Shown one piece after another: positions 29,105 to 37,866 of a stretch of DNA of 64,000 nucleotides; position 1 is the first letter of the stretch, and each line of letters opens with the position of its first letter. Source of the stretch: Aliibacillus thermotolerans (GTDB taxonomy: Bacteria; Bacillota; Bacilli; Bacillales; Marinococcaceae); assembly GCF_027853235.1 (NCBI RefSeq), contig NZ_WKJG01000061.1:90143-154142 (forward strand), read 5' to 3'. Position numbers and translations under genes: made by a program. Under the pieces are notes generated by a model. It searched no databases, was not told the DNA's origin, and worked only from the letters and a program-made list of their open reading frames with translations.

Positions 29105-30613
29105 CTATTTAACTCCCAAAATATTTAAATGCTTTTCTCCTACATAGGAGACGACACTCTTCGTTTCCGAATATAAATCAAGTGTTTCTACACTCAGTTC
29201 ACGCCCGAAACCAGATTGTTTATATCCACCAAACGGAGTACCCGGAAATGCCGAAATCGGATTGTTTACCATGACAATTCCAGCTCTTAAGCCTGACGCT
29301 AATCGGTGTGCTTTCCCGTGATCTTTTGTCCACACGGCAGAGCCTAGACCAAAAATCGTATCATTTGCTCGTTCTAACACCTCCTTTTCGTCATGAAATT
29401 TCATCACCACCACGACAGGACCGAATATTTCTTCTTGCGCAACTTTCATATCATTCGTCACATTTCCAATAATAGTAGGCATGTACCAATAACCGTTTTC
29501 AAATTCCGGTCCATCGGGACGCTTTCCACCGTATAGAACCTCTCCCCCTTCTTCTTTTGCAAGTTTTACATAACTGTCTACTGTTTCTTCATGACTTTTA
29601 GAAATTAATGCTCCCATATGTGTTTCTTTATTAAATGGGTTTCCGACTTTGACTCGTTTCGTTTTCTCAATAAATCGCTCCATAAATTCGTCATAGATAT
29701 TTTCATGAACAAAGATGCGTGATCGGGCTTCACAAGATTGGCCGGAATTATAGAATATTCCGAATAAAGAACCGTCCACTGCCGCTTCCAAGTCACAATC
29801 ATCACAAATGATGCTTGGAGATTTACCGCCTAGCTCCAATGTTACGCGCTTTAAAGTGTCAGAAGCTCGCGCCATAATATCTTTTCCTGTCTCCGTCTCT
29901 CCAGTGAATGCCACTTTGTCCACTTCTGGGTGTTCAATTAAAAACGGACCAATTTCAGAACCACTGCCGGTAACCACATTTAATACTCCTGGAGGAACTC
30001 CGGCTTCTTGACAAATATCTGCAAGCATATAAGCGGTGATAGGTGTATAACTAGCTGGTTTCAATACAATGGTGCAACCTGCTGCTAATGCCGGAGCCAC
30101 TTTCCATGCAGCCATCATGAGCGGATAGTTCCAAGGAATGATTTGTGCACAAACACCCACCGGTTCCTTTTGGGTGTAGTTAAAGAAACCATTTGGCATC
30201 GGGTTCGTTCTTCCACCGAATGTGCTAATGGCACCAGCATAAAATTCGAAGTCTTCAATTGCTTGTGTGATTTGTCCCTCGGCAGCAGCAACCGTTTTTC
30301 CACTGTTTAACACTTCCGCTTCGACTAATTCACGAAAGCGACTGCGCATCACATCAGCAATTTTATTTAACACTCTTGCCCGTCTTGCTGCTGTCATTCT
30401 TGGCCATTTTCCATGATCAAATGCTTGGCGAGCAGCTTTTACGGCGCGATCTGCATCTTCTTTCGATGCTTTTGCTACGTTTGCAAGCACTTCCCCAGTG
30501 GCAGGATTATGTGTCTCAAAATATTCCCCACTTGAATGCTCAACGTATTCCCCATTGATAAAAAGATTGTATTCTTTTTTTATGAGCTTTGATTGTGCTA
30601 CACTTTCAGCCAT
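29105..30613 (-). CDS. NAD(P)-dependent aldehyde dehydrogenase
   Basis: 502-residue ALDH oxidising an aldehyde to an acid. Catalytic Cys in YNSGQSCEARSR, general-base Glu in LELGGKSPS, cofactor region IIPWNYPLMMAAWK. The family match is to betaine-/semialdehyde-type ALDHs. In aromatic-CoA pathways a semialdehyde dehydrogenase oxidises the ring-cleavage product, a fitting role here (inference). Confidence 0.88.
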   Translation of the reverse strand: MAESVAQSKLIKKEYNLFINGEYVEHSSGEYFETHNPATGEVLANVAKASKEDADRAVKAARQAFDHGKWPRMTAARRARVLNKIADVMRSRFRELVEAEVLNSGKTVAAAEGQITQAIEDFEFYAGAISTFGGRTNPMPNGFFNYTQKEPVGVCAQIIPWNYPLMMAAWKVAPALAAGCTIVLKPASYTPITAYMLADICQEAGVPPGVLNVVTGSGSEIGPFLIEHPEVDKVAFTGETETGKDIMARASDTLKRVTLELGGKSPSIICDDCDLEAAVDGSLFGIFYNSGQSCEARSRIFVHENIYDEFMERFIEKTKRVKVGNPFNKETHMGALISKSHEETVDSYVKLAKEEGGEVLYGGKRPDGPEFENGYWYMPTIIGNVTNDMKVAQEEIFGPVVVVMKFHDEKEVLERANDTIFGLGSAVWTKDHGKAHRLASGLRAGIVMVNNPISAFPGTPFGGYKQSGFGRELSVETLDLYSETKSVVSYVGEKHLNILGVK

Positions 30614-30661
30614 TCATATCCTCCTTCAACTTTTTCATTGACGAAGCTGATGTTTTATTTA

Positions 30662-31414
30662 CTACATTTTTGTAAATTCTTTATTTTTTCTCTTTTCAAA
30701 ATAATAAAAATCTTTTTTAGTAGCGTGACCAATCCAATTTGCATAGACGAGTTTTTTTATAAGAGAAGCAGGGCGATATCTTTCCTCTCCTAAATGTTGA
30801 TACAACCCTTGAAGTACAGCATAAACATTATCAATCCCAATTTCAGCTGCCCATTCTAATGGTCCGGCAGGATAATTTGTTCCTAACTTCATCGCTCGAT
30901 CAATATCTCTTGCAGAAGCCGTTTGTTCCATCAGTGCATAAGCTGCTTCATTTACAATCATGGAAAGGATGCGAGGGTATACGAGTCCCGGTTCATCTTC
31001 GTCTACTTCGATTACTTCTTTCCCAATTTGCTTGAATTGTTCCGTCACGTACAAGAGATAACTTTCTTTTCCTTGTAAAGGGAGTACCGCTTCAATTCCC
31101 GGTGCATCTTTCACATTATCAAAAGCTGCAAATCCTATAACTCTTTCTGGATACATCAGCCATGAAGCAACTTCTGTCGCCGACCATCCAAGGGTTGTAG
31201 TTAAAATGGGAGTGTCCTTGGAAATGCTTTTTTCGATGTCGCCCAGTTGCATTTGCTTCGTTTCTTTATCTAAATTTTCCGTTTCAATCACAAAGTTTAC
31301 CTTTTCCATGTTCTCCAGATGATGAACCACGTGATAATTGTTCAACTGCCAACATTCGGAAAGAGAGGAGGCGAGGCGGTTATTTCCCATAATCAGGATG
31401 TTAACTGGATTCAT
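30662..31414 (-). CDS. 3-hydroxyacyl-CoA dehydrogenase homologue with degenerate NAD-binding loop
   Basis: 250 residues from MNPVNILIMGNN (31412-31414), preceded by GGAGGAGGG and overlapping the upstream dehydrogenase gene by 14 bases. The C-terminal helical domain is typical (PRILSMIVNEAAYALME, TNYPAGPLEWA), but the N-terminal fold has MGNNRLASSL where GxGxxG is expected. It resembles the second half of large PaaH proteins split off as a partner. It may be a non-catalytic subunit or have changed cofactor use. Confidence 0.75.
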   Translation of the reverse strand: MNPVNILIMGNNRLASSLSECWQLNNYHVVHHLENMEKVNFVIETENLDKETKQMQLGDIEKSISKDTPILTTTLGWSATEVASWLMYPERVIGFAAFDNVKDAPGIEAVLPLQGKESYLLYVTEQFKQIGKEVIEVDEDEPGLVYPRILSMIVNEAAYALMEQTASARDIDRAMKLGTNYPAGPLEWAAEIGIDNVYAVLQGLYQHLGEERYRPASLIKKLVYANWIGHATKKDFYYFEKRKNKEFTKM

Positions 31415-32267
31415 AACGATAAAACCCTCCTCCCGTTTTTCGCCCGAGGCGCTTTGCTTGCACCATTCTTTCCTGTTGATATTGGGGGCGGAAGCGACTT
31501 TCTCCATAAAAGCTGTTGTGAACCGTTTTTGTAGTTGCAAAATTGACGTCGATTCCGATCAAGTCTTGGAGTTCAAAAGGACCCATTTTGAATCCTCCGA
31601 TTATTTTTAAAATTCTGTCAATCTTTTCTACACTTGCAATGTTATCCTTCTCAATGCGAAGGGCTTCATTGTAAAATGGTCGAGCGATGCGGTTCACGAT
31701 AAACCCTGGTGTATCTTGACAAATAACAGCTGTTTTTCCTATTTGGGTTACAAACTGTTGCAGCAAATGAATCGTTTCTTTGGATGTATCCGTTCCTTTA
31801 ATGATTTCAACAAGTGGCATGAGTGGTGCCGGGTTAAAGAAATGAAGTCCCGCTAGTCTAGAAGGTCGTTTCAACACACCGGCGATTTCTGTCACGGATA
31901 AAGAAGACGTGTTTGTCGCAAAGAGAGTGTCATCCGGACAATTTTCTTCTAATTCCTTAAATATCGACTGTTTCATTTCGATATTTTCGGGAACCGCTTC
32001 AATAATCACCCCAACTCTATATACCTGTCTGATATCCGTTGTTACTTGTAAGCGCCCTAACGCTTTATCTTTTTCCACTTCAGACATTTTTCCTTTTTCT
32101 ACTAGTCTACTGAATCGCTTAATCAATGTCTCTTTTGCTTTTCTCGCTTGCTCTTCAGATAAGTCATACAGAACAGTAGGAATGCCGCCATGAATGAGGA
32201 CTTGTGCAATACCTACCCCCATCGTTCCGGATCCGATTACTGCGCTCTTTGTGACTGTATTTAACAT
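31401..32267 (-). CDS. 3-hydroxyacyl-CoA dehydrogenase (PaaH/Hbd type)
   Basis: 288 residues. Starts MLNTVTKSAVIGSGTMGVG with an intact Rossmann GxGxxG. Also has NTSSLSVTEIA, LHFFNPAPLMPLVEII and GFIVNRI, the catalytic Ser/His/Asn region of short-chain 3-hydroxyacyl-CoA dehydrogenases. Oxidises 3-hydroxyacyl-CoA with NAD. Likely acts in the lower part of the aromatic-CoA route. Confidence 0.92.
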   Translation of the reverse strand: MLNTVTKSAVIGSGTMGVGIAQVLIHGGIPTVLYDLSEEQARKAKETLIKRFSRLVEKGKMSEVEKDKALGRLQVTTDIRQVYRVGVIIEAVPENIEMKQSIFKELEENCPDDTLFATNTSSLSVTEIAGVLKRPSRLAGLHFFNPAPLMPLVEIIKGTDTSKETIHLLQQFVTQIGKTAVICQDTPGFIVNRIARPFYNEALRIEKDNIASVEKIDRILKIIGGFKMGPFELQDLIGIDVNFATTKTVHNSFYGESRFRPQYQQERMVQAKRLGRKTGGGFYRYESS

Positions 32268-32302
32268 TACGACTGCACCCTTCGTTCATTGTCTCAGTTT
32301 GA

Positions 32303-32944
32303 CTAACTAACACGTTGACCAGTACGAGTGACTGGCAATGTTGCTATCGTTTCTTTAAATAGTGAAGTAAGATTACTATCTTGAGAAATGACGCCCAATT
32401 GTTGTAATTCTTTATTATTTTCTACTTCATTCAACCATTTTTCAACCGGTTGCACTGCTCTTTCTAGATTTTCGACAAACTTTTTCGGAATGGATCCTTT
32501 ATCATGAATCAACAAGTGACACCATTCTTTTGCATAAGTTAAATGATCTTCTAGTTCAATCATCATCTTTGAAAATTGCAGATTGAGTTCTTGTTGTTTG
32601 TTTTTCATTATTTCTCTCAAGACGGCTTGAATAGCAACGTTATTTACATACAAACCGACAATTAATTCTATCCAATTAGTAGCTTCTTTCATTTGTGGAA
32701 AAACTTTTTCCGGTTGCTTCACTGCTTTCACTTTTTTAGTTTGCAATCCTTGCATGTCATTTGACCAGCGATATAAAAGTCTCGCGTGACTTAGTTCCCC
32801 TTGGGACAAAGAGATAGAAGAAAGGGTTGCTTCTATCGTAGGACCGCTCACCCCGACTTCTACTAACCGATTTCCCATCACGTATTTATTATCCGCCATC
32901 GTCTCTGCTAATTGAACGAGAGCATTTTTATTTTTATGAGCCAT
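32303..32944 (-). CDS. paaC: PaaC-like ferritin-fold subunit of a phenylacetyl-CoA epoxidase-type system
   Basis: 213 residues, starting after AAAGGAG. The N-terminus (LAETMADNKYVMGNRLVE) and the later helix IELEDHLTYAKEW match the PaaC fold, in which subunit C normally supports the catalytic subunit A. In the second helix it reads GELSHARLLYRW with a Glu50-x-x-His53 pair, where E. coli PaaC (from memory) has a non-ligand LLGQARN. The second half lacks a full ligand set. PaaA, PaaB and PaaE are not present in this window, so function and partners are open. Confidence 0.7.
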   Translation of the reverse strand: MAHKNKNALVQLAETMADNKYVMGNRLVEVGVSGPTIEATLSSISLSQGELSHARLLYRWSNDMQGLQTKKVKAVKQPEKVFPQMKEATNWIELIVGLYVNNVAIQAVLREIMKNKQQELNLQFSKMMIELEDHLTYAKEWCHLLIHDKGSIPKKFVENLERAVQPVEKWLNEVENNKELQQLGVISQDSNLTSLFKETIATLPVTRTGQRVS

Positions 32945-32993
32945 CTAAACTGCTCCTTTCCTAATCAAATAACCCATCGGGAAACCGTGTGAA

Positions 32994-33329
32994 TCAGGAA
33001 CTAACTCCCCAATATTTCATTTTGTTTTTTCCTTCTTCTGTCATATCATTGATCGTCCAGGCTGGATCCCAAGTGACCTTAATTTCTACACTTTCAATTT
33101 CCTCTGCTTGAAGCAACCTTTCTCTCACATCATTTTCAATCCAGTCCATGCAACCGCATCCTGTGGAAGTGAACGTCATTGTCACCGTCAATGAATTATT
33201 ACGTTTTTCAATCCCCCGTATTAGACCCATATCAACAACACTGATTGGAAATTCTGGATCCGCTACTTCTTTTAGCATGTTCCAATATTTTTCTGTGCCT
33301 TCTATTACTTTTTCCTTATAACTCATCAT
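32994..33329 (-). CDS. paaD: PaaD-like Fe-S assembly factor (MIP18/DUF59 family)
   Basis: About 111 residues from the ATG at 33327-33329 (MMSYKEK), with GGGGAGG 9 bases upstream. DUF59 motifs are KEVADPEFPISVVDMGLI and TFTSTGCGCMDWI. PaaD proteins help mature the iron centres of the Paa epoxidase. First gene of the operon paaD-paaC-dehydrogenases-ALDH-crotonase-CoA ligase. Confidence 0.8.
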   Translation of the reverse strand: MMSYKEKVIEGTEKYWNMLKEVADPEFPISVVDMGLIRGIEKRNNSLTVTMTFTSTGCGCMDWIENDVRERLLQAEEIESVEIKVTWDPAWTINDMTEEGKNKMKYWGVSS

Positions 33330-33640
33330 TTTAAGAAGCCTCCCCTTGACGAATATTTCTAATCCCCTTGTATTCGTTTCCAAAACCCTTCTTGATTTCC
33401 GTACAACCGAATGAATCCAATGTGTAAAATAATAAAAAGTAGACTTTGTGACATTCACTATTTGAAAACGATTGCACTTCCTTGGACAATGTGGTTACTT
33501 TGCATTTTTGACTTTATCCACCACCTTATCAATACGTTTTTTTATTTTTCGTATTTATTTAATAATATAAATCATCCAAATATTTGTGTCAATAGTTTTT
33601 GTTATGTTTTTTATACGGACGTAATTTTTACGGTTGTGAT
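33330..33640. other. upstream region of the paaD operon
   Basis: 311 AT-rich bases without a convincing gene, between the MBL-fold gene and paaD. It contains a cre-like site at 33463-33476 and presumably the paaD promoter. Confidence 0.5.
33463..33476. promoter_or_regulatory. possible cre (CcpA) site upstream of paaD
   Basis: TGAAAACGATTGCA matches TGWAANCGNTNWCA with one mismatch, in the region upstream of the paaD operon. Confidence 0.45.
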
Positions 33641-34618
33641 TTAAATTTTTTCTACCATTTTCAGCTCATAATAATAATTACCATTTGATCCTTTTCGCTT
33701 CTCCGCTTGTCCTTCTTCCTCCAAATAGTAAAGGTGCGCCAACGTTTCAGCAATAGCAAAGCGCCACTGATGTGCATTTAATTGGCGGTGGCGAAAAAGA
33801 TGAGCGGCAATTTGATATGCAGTGCTTCCATCAGCCATATTTTTAATATCCGTCAATCTTTTTTCATGATGAACGATAAGCTCATCAATTCGTTTCTTCA
33901 CATCATTGACAAGTTCCCCGTGTGACGTCAAAGCCGCTTTTACCGGGATTTTTCTGATTTTATGAAGGGAAGAGATATAATCATGTAATGGTCGCTCACT
34001 CATACGGGGCCATACACTAATATTTGGTGTGATTGGATCTAAAATGAGATCAGAAGACAATAACCACTTTTCTTTCGGATCATAAAAAGTAATGAACCCG
34101 TCACTATGCCCTGGAGTATGATAAATCTCCCACTCTCTTTGAGCAAATACCGCTCGAGACGGCAATGAAGAGACATAAGGTAGGGGAGCCACTTGTAACC
34201 GATTCATCTGCGTTTCTATCTTTTCTCCCAACGCAACAGGAGTCCCGTGGCGAATGACCATTTGTTTGATTAAATTGGCTTGGTTTCCATCTTCTCCCCA
34301 AACGTGTAACATCGCTTGATAATCGAACGGATGCATGTAAACAATTGCCCCTGTTTTTTGTTGTAACCAACCAGCAAGGCCGCTATGATCCGGATGAAAA
34401 TGTGTCACGTAGATTTCTTTTATTTCCCGCGGATGCATGCGAAGCTTTTTAAATACTGACTCCCAAGCCGCGCGCGCGTTTTCATCGTTTATGCCAGTAT
34501 CAATAAGCACGTATCCGTCATCTTGAGGAAATAAGTAACAATAGACATATTTCATCGGAAAAGGTATCGGAATACCAATACGGTAGCCAAGCCCCTCAAT
34601 TTCTTTAATATCCATCAT
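33641..34618 (-). CDS. metallo-beta-lactamase fold hydrolase
   Basis: 325 residues. The metal motif THFHPDHSG is complete, followed by HTPGHSDG and LSSDLIL. The C-terminal helical extension after residue 240 is typical of MBL proteins acting on thioesters or lactones. In this cluster a CoA-thioester or lactone hydrolase role is plausible but not shown. It starts 6 bases after the crotonase stop. Confidence 0.85.
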   Translation of the reverse strand: MMDIKEIEGLGYRIGIPIPFPMKYVYCYLFPQDDGYVLIDTGINDENARAAWESVFKKLRMHPREIKEIYVTHFHPDHSGLAGWLQQKTGAIVYMHPFDYQAMLHVWGEDGNQANLIKQMVIRHGTPVALGEKIETQMNRLQVAPLPYVSSLPSRAVFAQREWEIYHTPGHSDGFITFYDPKEKWLLSSDLILDPITPNISVWPRMSERPLHDYISSLHKIRKIPVKAALTSHGELVNDVKKRIDELIVHHEKRLTDIKNMADGSTAYQIAAHLFRHRQLNAHQWRFAIAETLAHLYYLEEEGQAEKRKGSNGNYYYELKMVEKI

Positions 34619-34624
34619 TGCCTC

Positions 34625-35395
34625 CTAACTGTGAACCCACTCCGGTTCACGTTTTTCCATAAAAGAATCCAGCCCTTCTTTGGCATCCTCGGTTGTCATG
34701 AGTTCCCACAAATATATTTGTTCTACTTCGCTAAGTGTGCTGGAAATCGAAGTAGCCATGGAACGACGAACCGCCTTTTTTGTCAAACGTAAAGCTGGAC
34801 GGCTTTTTGCTTTTAAATTGTCAAGAAAATTGTTCAACTCTTCTTTCATTTCTTCCGGTTTTACAACTTTATTTATTAATCCGATTTCTTGTGCTTCTTC
34901 CGCCGTTATATTTTTTCCGGTTAGTAACATTTCCATTGTTTTGTTATATCCCATTAACCATGGGAAATACGCTGCAGATAAAGGGGGAAATAACCCTAAA
35001 TTAATCTCCGGTTGACCTAGTTTGGCATTTTCCGATACGAAGGTAATGTCACAAAATGTGGCCAACTCACAACCTCCCCCAATAGCCGCGCCTTCTACAA
35101 CACCGATTGTTGGACAACTAATTTTAGCTAAAAGATGAAATATTTTATGAAAAGCATGGATCATCGGCTCTGCAAGTTCTCCTACATGATCTTCAACTGC
35201 TACTCCTGCGGAAAACACCTTTCCTTCTGCCTGTATGACGAAAGCATTCAAATTGTCTTCCATTTGTAAAACGGACTCTAAAGCTTGTCCTATTTCTTTC
35301 ATCATTTGAATATTCAAAATATTCATCGGCTCACGGTGTAATGTTAACCAAGCAACGTGATCTTCTACGTGTAAAGTAATGTAATCATCATTCAT
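34625..35395 (-). CDS. enoyl-CoA hydratase/isomerase (dienoyl-CoA hydratase-like)
   Basis: 256-residue crotonase, clearly distinct from the duplicated pair. Oxyanion motif VFSAGVAVEDH and Glu residues in GGGCELATFCD and QPEINLGLFPP are present. The unusual LGLFPPLSAAYFPWLMG segment recalls cyclohexadienecarbonyl-CoA hydratases (an impression, not a firm assignment). Located upstream of the MBL gene in the same operon. Confidence 0.82.
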   Translation of the reverse strand: MNDDYITLHVEDHVAWLTLHREPMNILNIQMMKEIGQALESVLQMEDNLNAFVIQAEGKVFSAGVAVEDHVGELAEPMIHAFHKIFHLLAKISCPTIGVVEGAAIGGGCELATFCDITFVSENAKLGQPEINLGLFPPLSAAYFPWLMGYNKTMEMLLTGKNITAEEAQEIGLINKVVKPEEMKEELNNFLDNLKAKSRPALRLTKKAVRRSMATSISSTLSEVEQIYLWELMTTEDAKEGLDSFMEKREPEWVHS

Positions 35396-35414
35396 TTCCC
35401 ACTTACCTCCTTCA

Positions 35415-36386
35415 TTACAAGATGGATACCGTATTCATTTTCTGTTTGACCTCTTCATACGCCTTATGAAAGTCTTCCATGTATTTACGTATCACTTGAT
35501 CTACTGATGCGATTTCCGTAATGAAATGAATTCCTTGTCCCGAATGAACCCAGCCATCATCCATCTTTCCATCGATAGCTGCAATTCGATTGCGTTGTCC
35601 ATTAATATAGTTGAAAAGTTCTATGTCTGATGCATTTCTTTTTTCTGCTGTTTGAATTTTTTTGACGAAATCATTGAGAAGTACGCGGTTTACACCTCCG
35701 ATACTTCTTTCAATAATCGTCGTATCCTCATCACTCGCTTCCACGAGGGCACGTTTGTAAAAAGGGTGGGCAGGACTTTCTTTCGTCGCGATAAACCTCG
35801 TGCCTACTTGTATCCCTTCTGCACCTAAAGAAAATGCACCAAACATCGCTTTCCCGTTTGTTATTCCTCCTGCAGCAATGACCGGAAGGGATGTATTCGC
35901 TGTAATCGCCGGTAAAAGAGAAAAAAGAGTTAACTCTTGTGGACTGTTTCTTCCACCGGCTTCCACCCCTTCACAAACAATCATATCAGCGCCTCCCTCT
36001 TCTGCATGAATCGCATGCTTTACTGAAGCGACGACAACCATGACTGTTAAACCGAGATTCTTCAAAAAAGGGATATGTGGTCTAGGATCTCCTGAAGAAA
36101 GACTAATGGCTGATATATGATCTTTCATTTCCTCAATGATGGGAAAATAACGTTCATAATCAAAAAATTTTCCTAACGGTACATTTACGCTAAGAGGCCC
36201 AGAAGTCAGAGTGGAAGCAATTTGAAGTTGTTCCCGGAAGCGTTCAGGTGAAAAACCTGATACTGCAACTTGTCCTAAACCACCAGCATTTGTAACAGCT
36301 GCAGCCAGTCGTCCGTCTCCAACGTGGGCCATTCCTCCTTCAATAATTGGGTAACGAATACCTAACTGTTCTGTCACTCTTTTTTT
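35415..36386 (-). CDS. nitronate monooxygenase family flavoprotein
   Basis: FMN-dependent TIM-barrel protein of about 323 residues of the NMO/2-nitropropane dioxygenase family. Motifs are RYPIIEGGMAHVGDGRLAAAV, MIVCEGVEAGGRN and PVIAAGGITNG. The start at 36384-36386 (MKKRVTEQLG) has only a distant GAGGTGG. Family members also include FabK-like enoyl reductases, so the natural substrate is uncertain. Confidence 0.82.
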   Translation of the reverse strand, partial: KKRVTEQLGIRYPIIEGGMAHVGDGRLAAAVTNAGGLGQVAVSGFSPERFREQLQIASTLTSGPLSVNVPLGKFFDYERYFPIIEEMKDHISAISLSSGDPRPHIPFLKNLGLTVMVVVASVKHAIHAEEGGADMIVCEGVEAGGRNSPQELTLFSLLPAITANTSLPVIAAGGITNGKAMFGAFSLGAEGIQVGTRFIATKESPAHPFYKRALVEASDEDTTIIERSIGGVNRVLLNDFVKKIQTAEKRNASDIELFNYINGQRNRIAAIDGKMDDGWVHSGQGIHFITEIASVDQVIRKYMEDFHKAYEEVKQKMNTVSIL

Positions 36387-36443
36387 CATCTGTATACTTA
36401 TCCACCTCAACAGTAATAAAAAATGGTTCATGGAATATGTGAG

Positions 36444-36453
36444 CGAGCGCTCG
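36444..36453. promoter_or_regulatory. palindrome CGAGCGCTCG, possible repressor operator
   Basis: Perfect 10-base palindrome in the 80-base gap between paaX and the nitronate monooxygenase gene, GC-rich in AT-rich surroundings. TetR-type operators often look like this. No TetR gene is in the window. Confidence 0.3.
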
Positions 36454-36466
36454 TATTACTAATATG

Positions 36467-37345
36467 TCAAACTTGTACTTTGTCAAATGGGTTAATTGCT
36501 TTATCTCTATCTATCTCAACTTCTCGATCTGGCGCTGGTTCAAAAATAGATTCAAAAAAGCGAACCGATGGAATAGTGATTAATTGATGAATTTTCCAAA
36601 ACAATTCTCTCGCTTCTGTTCCTTTCCAATGATCCGGCAACAATTCAGCAGGAAAACCAGGATCTTTAAATAAAAACTTGCGATATTCATGAACAAGTTG
36701 GGTTCTTTCAATAAAACTTTCTTGATCTGTCAATGTATTATTTAGCGCCTTGTTTTGTAGCTCTTCAAATTTATCGGAATACTGTTCAATAAATTTTTCA
36801 TATTCTCGTGATATTTCATCTAAATTCCAGCCTTTATTGACAATCCAATCATTCGAATGAGAAAGAACCGTAGATGAGCTAAACAGCATCATGTAGTCAT
36901 GAAGTTCATATCTTTCCATCATCTCAAGCACTTGACTTTCAAGCGGATTAGGGCTGACCCACGTACTGTTTGAAATCGCCCCAAAACCTATCCACATCAA
37001 TTCTTTTCTAATTTCATTTCGTAAATCTCTTTTTTCTTCAGGAAAGGAATAAGTTAAAATTCGCCAAGTGTTGTCCCACTCAAAAGGACGCTCCCCATAC
37101 ACTCTATTCACCCCATCTTCTGTCTGACTTTGACCTTGTGGGGTAAAGGAATAATAACTTCTATTACCGATTTTGCGAACTTTCATTAAATCTTTTTGAA
37201 CCATTCTTAAAAGAGCACCTCTCACAGAGGACTCTGATACTCCAAATTGTTTCATTAACTGAATCAGACTTCCTACCCAAATTTCTCCACCATAGTATTG
37301 AACATACTCCCCATATAGTGTAAATAGCAATGCTCTAGGTTTCAT
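36467..37345 (-). CDS. paaX: PaaX family transcriptional regulator
   Basis: 292 residues. The N-terminal winged helix opens KPRALLFTLYGEYVQYYGGEIW and contains SESSVRGALLRMVQ, both PaaX hallmarks; the long C-terminal domain is typical. PaaX repressors release DNA on binding phenylacetyl-CoA or related aryl-CoA. The gene lies within the operon and probably controls it, which ties the cluster to aromatic-CoA substrates. Confidence 0.88.
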   Translation of the reverse strand: MKPRALLFTLYGEYVQYYGGEIWVGSLIQLMKQFGVSESSVRGALLRMVQKDLMKVRKIGNRSYYSFTPQGQSQTEDGVNRVYGERPFEWDNTWRILTYSFPEEKRDLRNEIRKELMWIGFGAISNSTWVSPNPLESQVLEMMERYELHDYMMLFSSSTVLSHSNDWIVNKGWNLDEISREYEKFIEQYSDKFEELQNKALNNTLTDQESFIERTQLVHEYRKFLFKDPGFPAELLPDHWKGTEARELFWKIHQLITIPSVRFFESIFEPAPDREVEIDRDKAINPFDKVQV

Positions 37346-37408
37346 CGTCAGTCACCGTCCGTTATTTCGTTTCTAAGTTATACTATCATTATAGAGGAAT
37401 ATGCCATA

Positions 37409-37855
37409 CTATGCATTAAATAACGGTTGCGTTATATCGGATTTCGTATGAACGTCATGATTTAATATACTTCTTACTTTTTCAGGAATAGGAACCGCTT
37501 TTATTCCTTGTTTTTCTTTTTTTACCCATCCTCTTAATTCATATCCAAAACCGGTCCGTTCCTCGCCGCGCCACACTTCATGATTTAATTTTATCGTTTT
37601 ATTGTTTATTTCATTGACACGAGTCCGTACAGTAATCACGTCTTCATAATATAATGGTTTTACAAATGTACAACGAACGTCTAAAATAGGTAGAATAATC
37701 TCTTCTTGTTCTAATCTTGATGGAGAAAGATCACAGCTCCGAAAAAAGTGATGCCCTGCAATGTCAAACCACTTCATGTAGTTGGGGTAGTACACGATCC
37801 CTGCCATGTCCGTGTCTCCCCAGTTCACAAGAAATTTTATCTCATTTGTCCTCAT
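37409..37855 (-). CDS. acyl-CoA thioesterase (4-hydroxybenzoyl-CoA thioesterase type)
   Basis: Hot-dog-fold thioesterase of 148 residues starting at MRTNEIKFLV (37853-37855) after an AAGGGGG site. The family active-site motif is WGDTDMAGIVYYPNY with its catalytic Asp. It would hydrolyse an aryl-CoA, perhaps to relieve CoA sequestration as PaaI does in the phenylacetate route. Confidence 0.85.
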   Translation of the reverse strand: MRTNEIKFLVNWGDTDMAGIVYYPNYMKWFDIAGHHFFRSCDLSPSRLEQEEIILPILDVRCTFVKPLYYEDVITVRTRVNEINNKTIKLNHEVWRGEERTGFGYELRGWVKKEKQGIKAVPIPEKVRSILNHDVHTKSDITQPLFNA

Positions 37856-37866
37856 ATCCTTCCCCC

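Noticed and set aside
31415..31540. Upstream extension of the second hydroxyacyl-CoA dehydrogenase
   Set aside because: It lies inside the preceding gene in another frame; a strong ribosome site precedes the ATG at 31412-31414.
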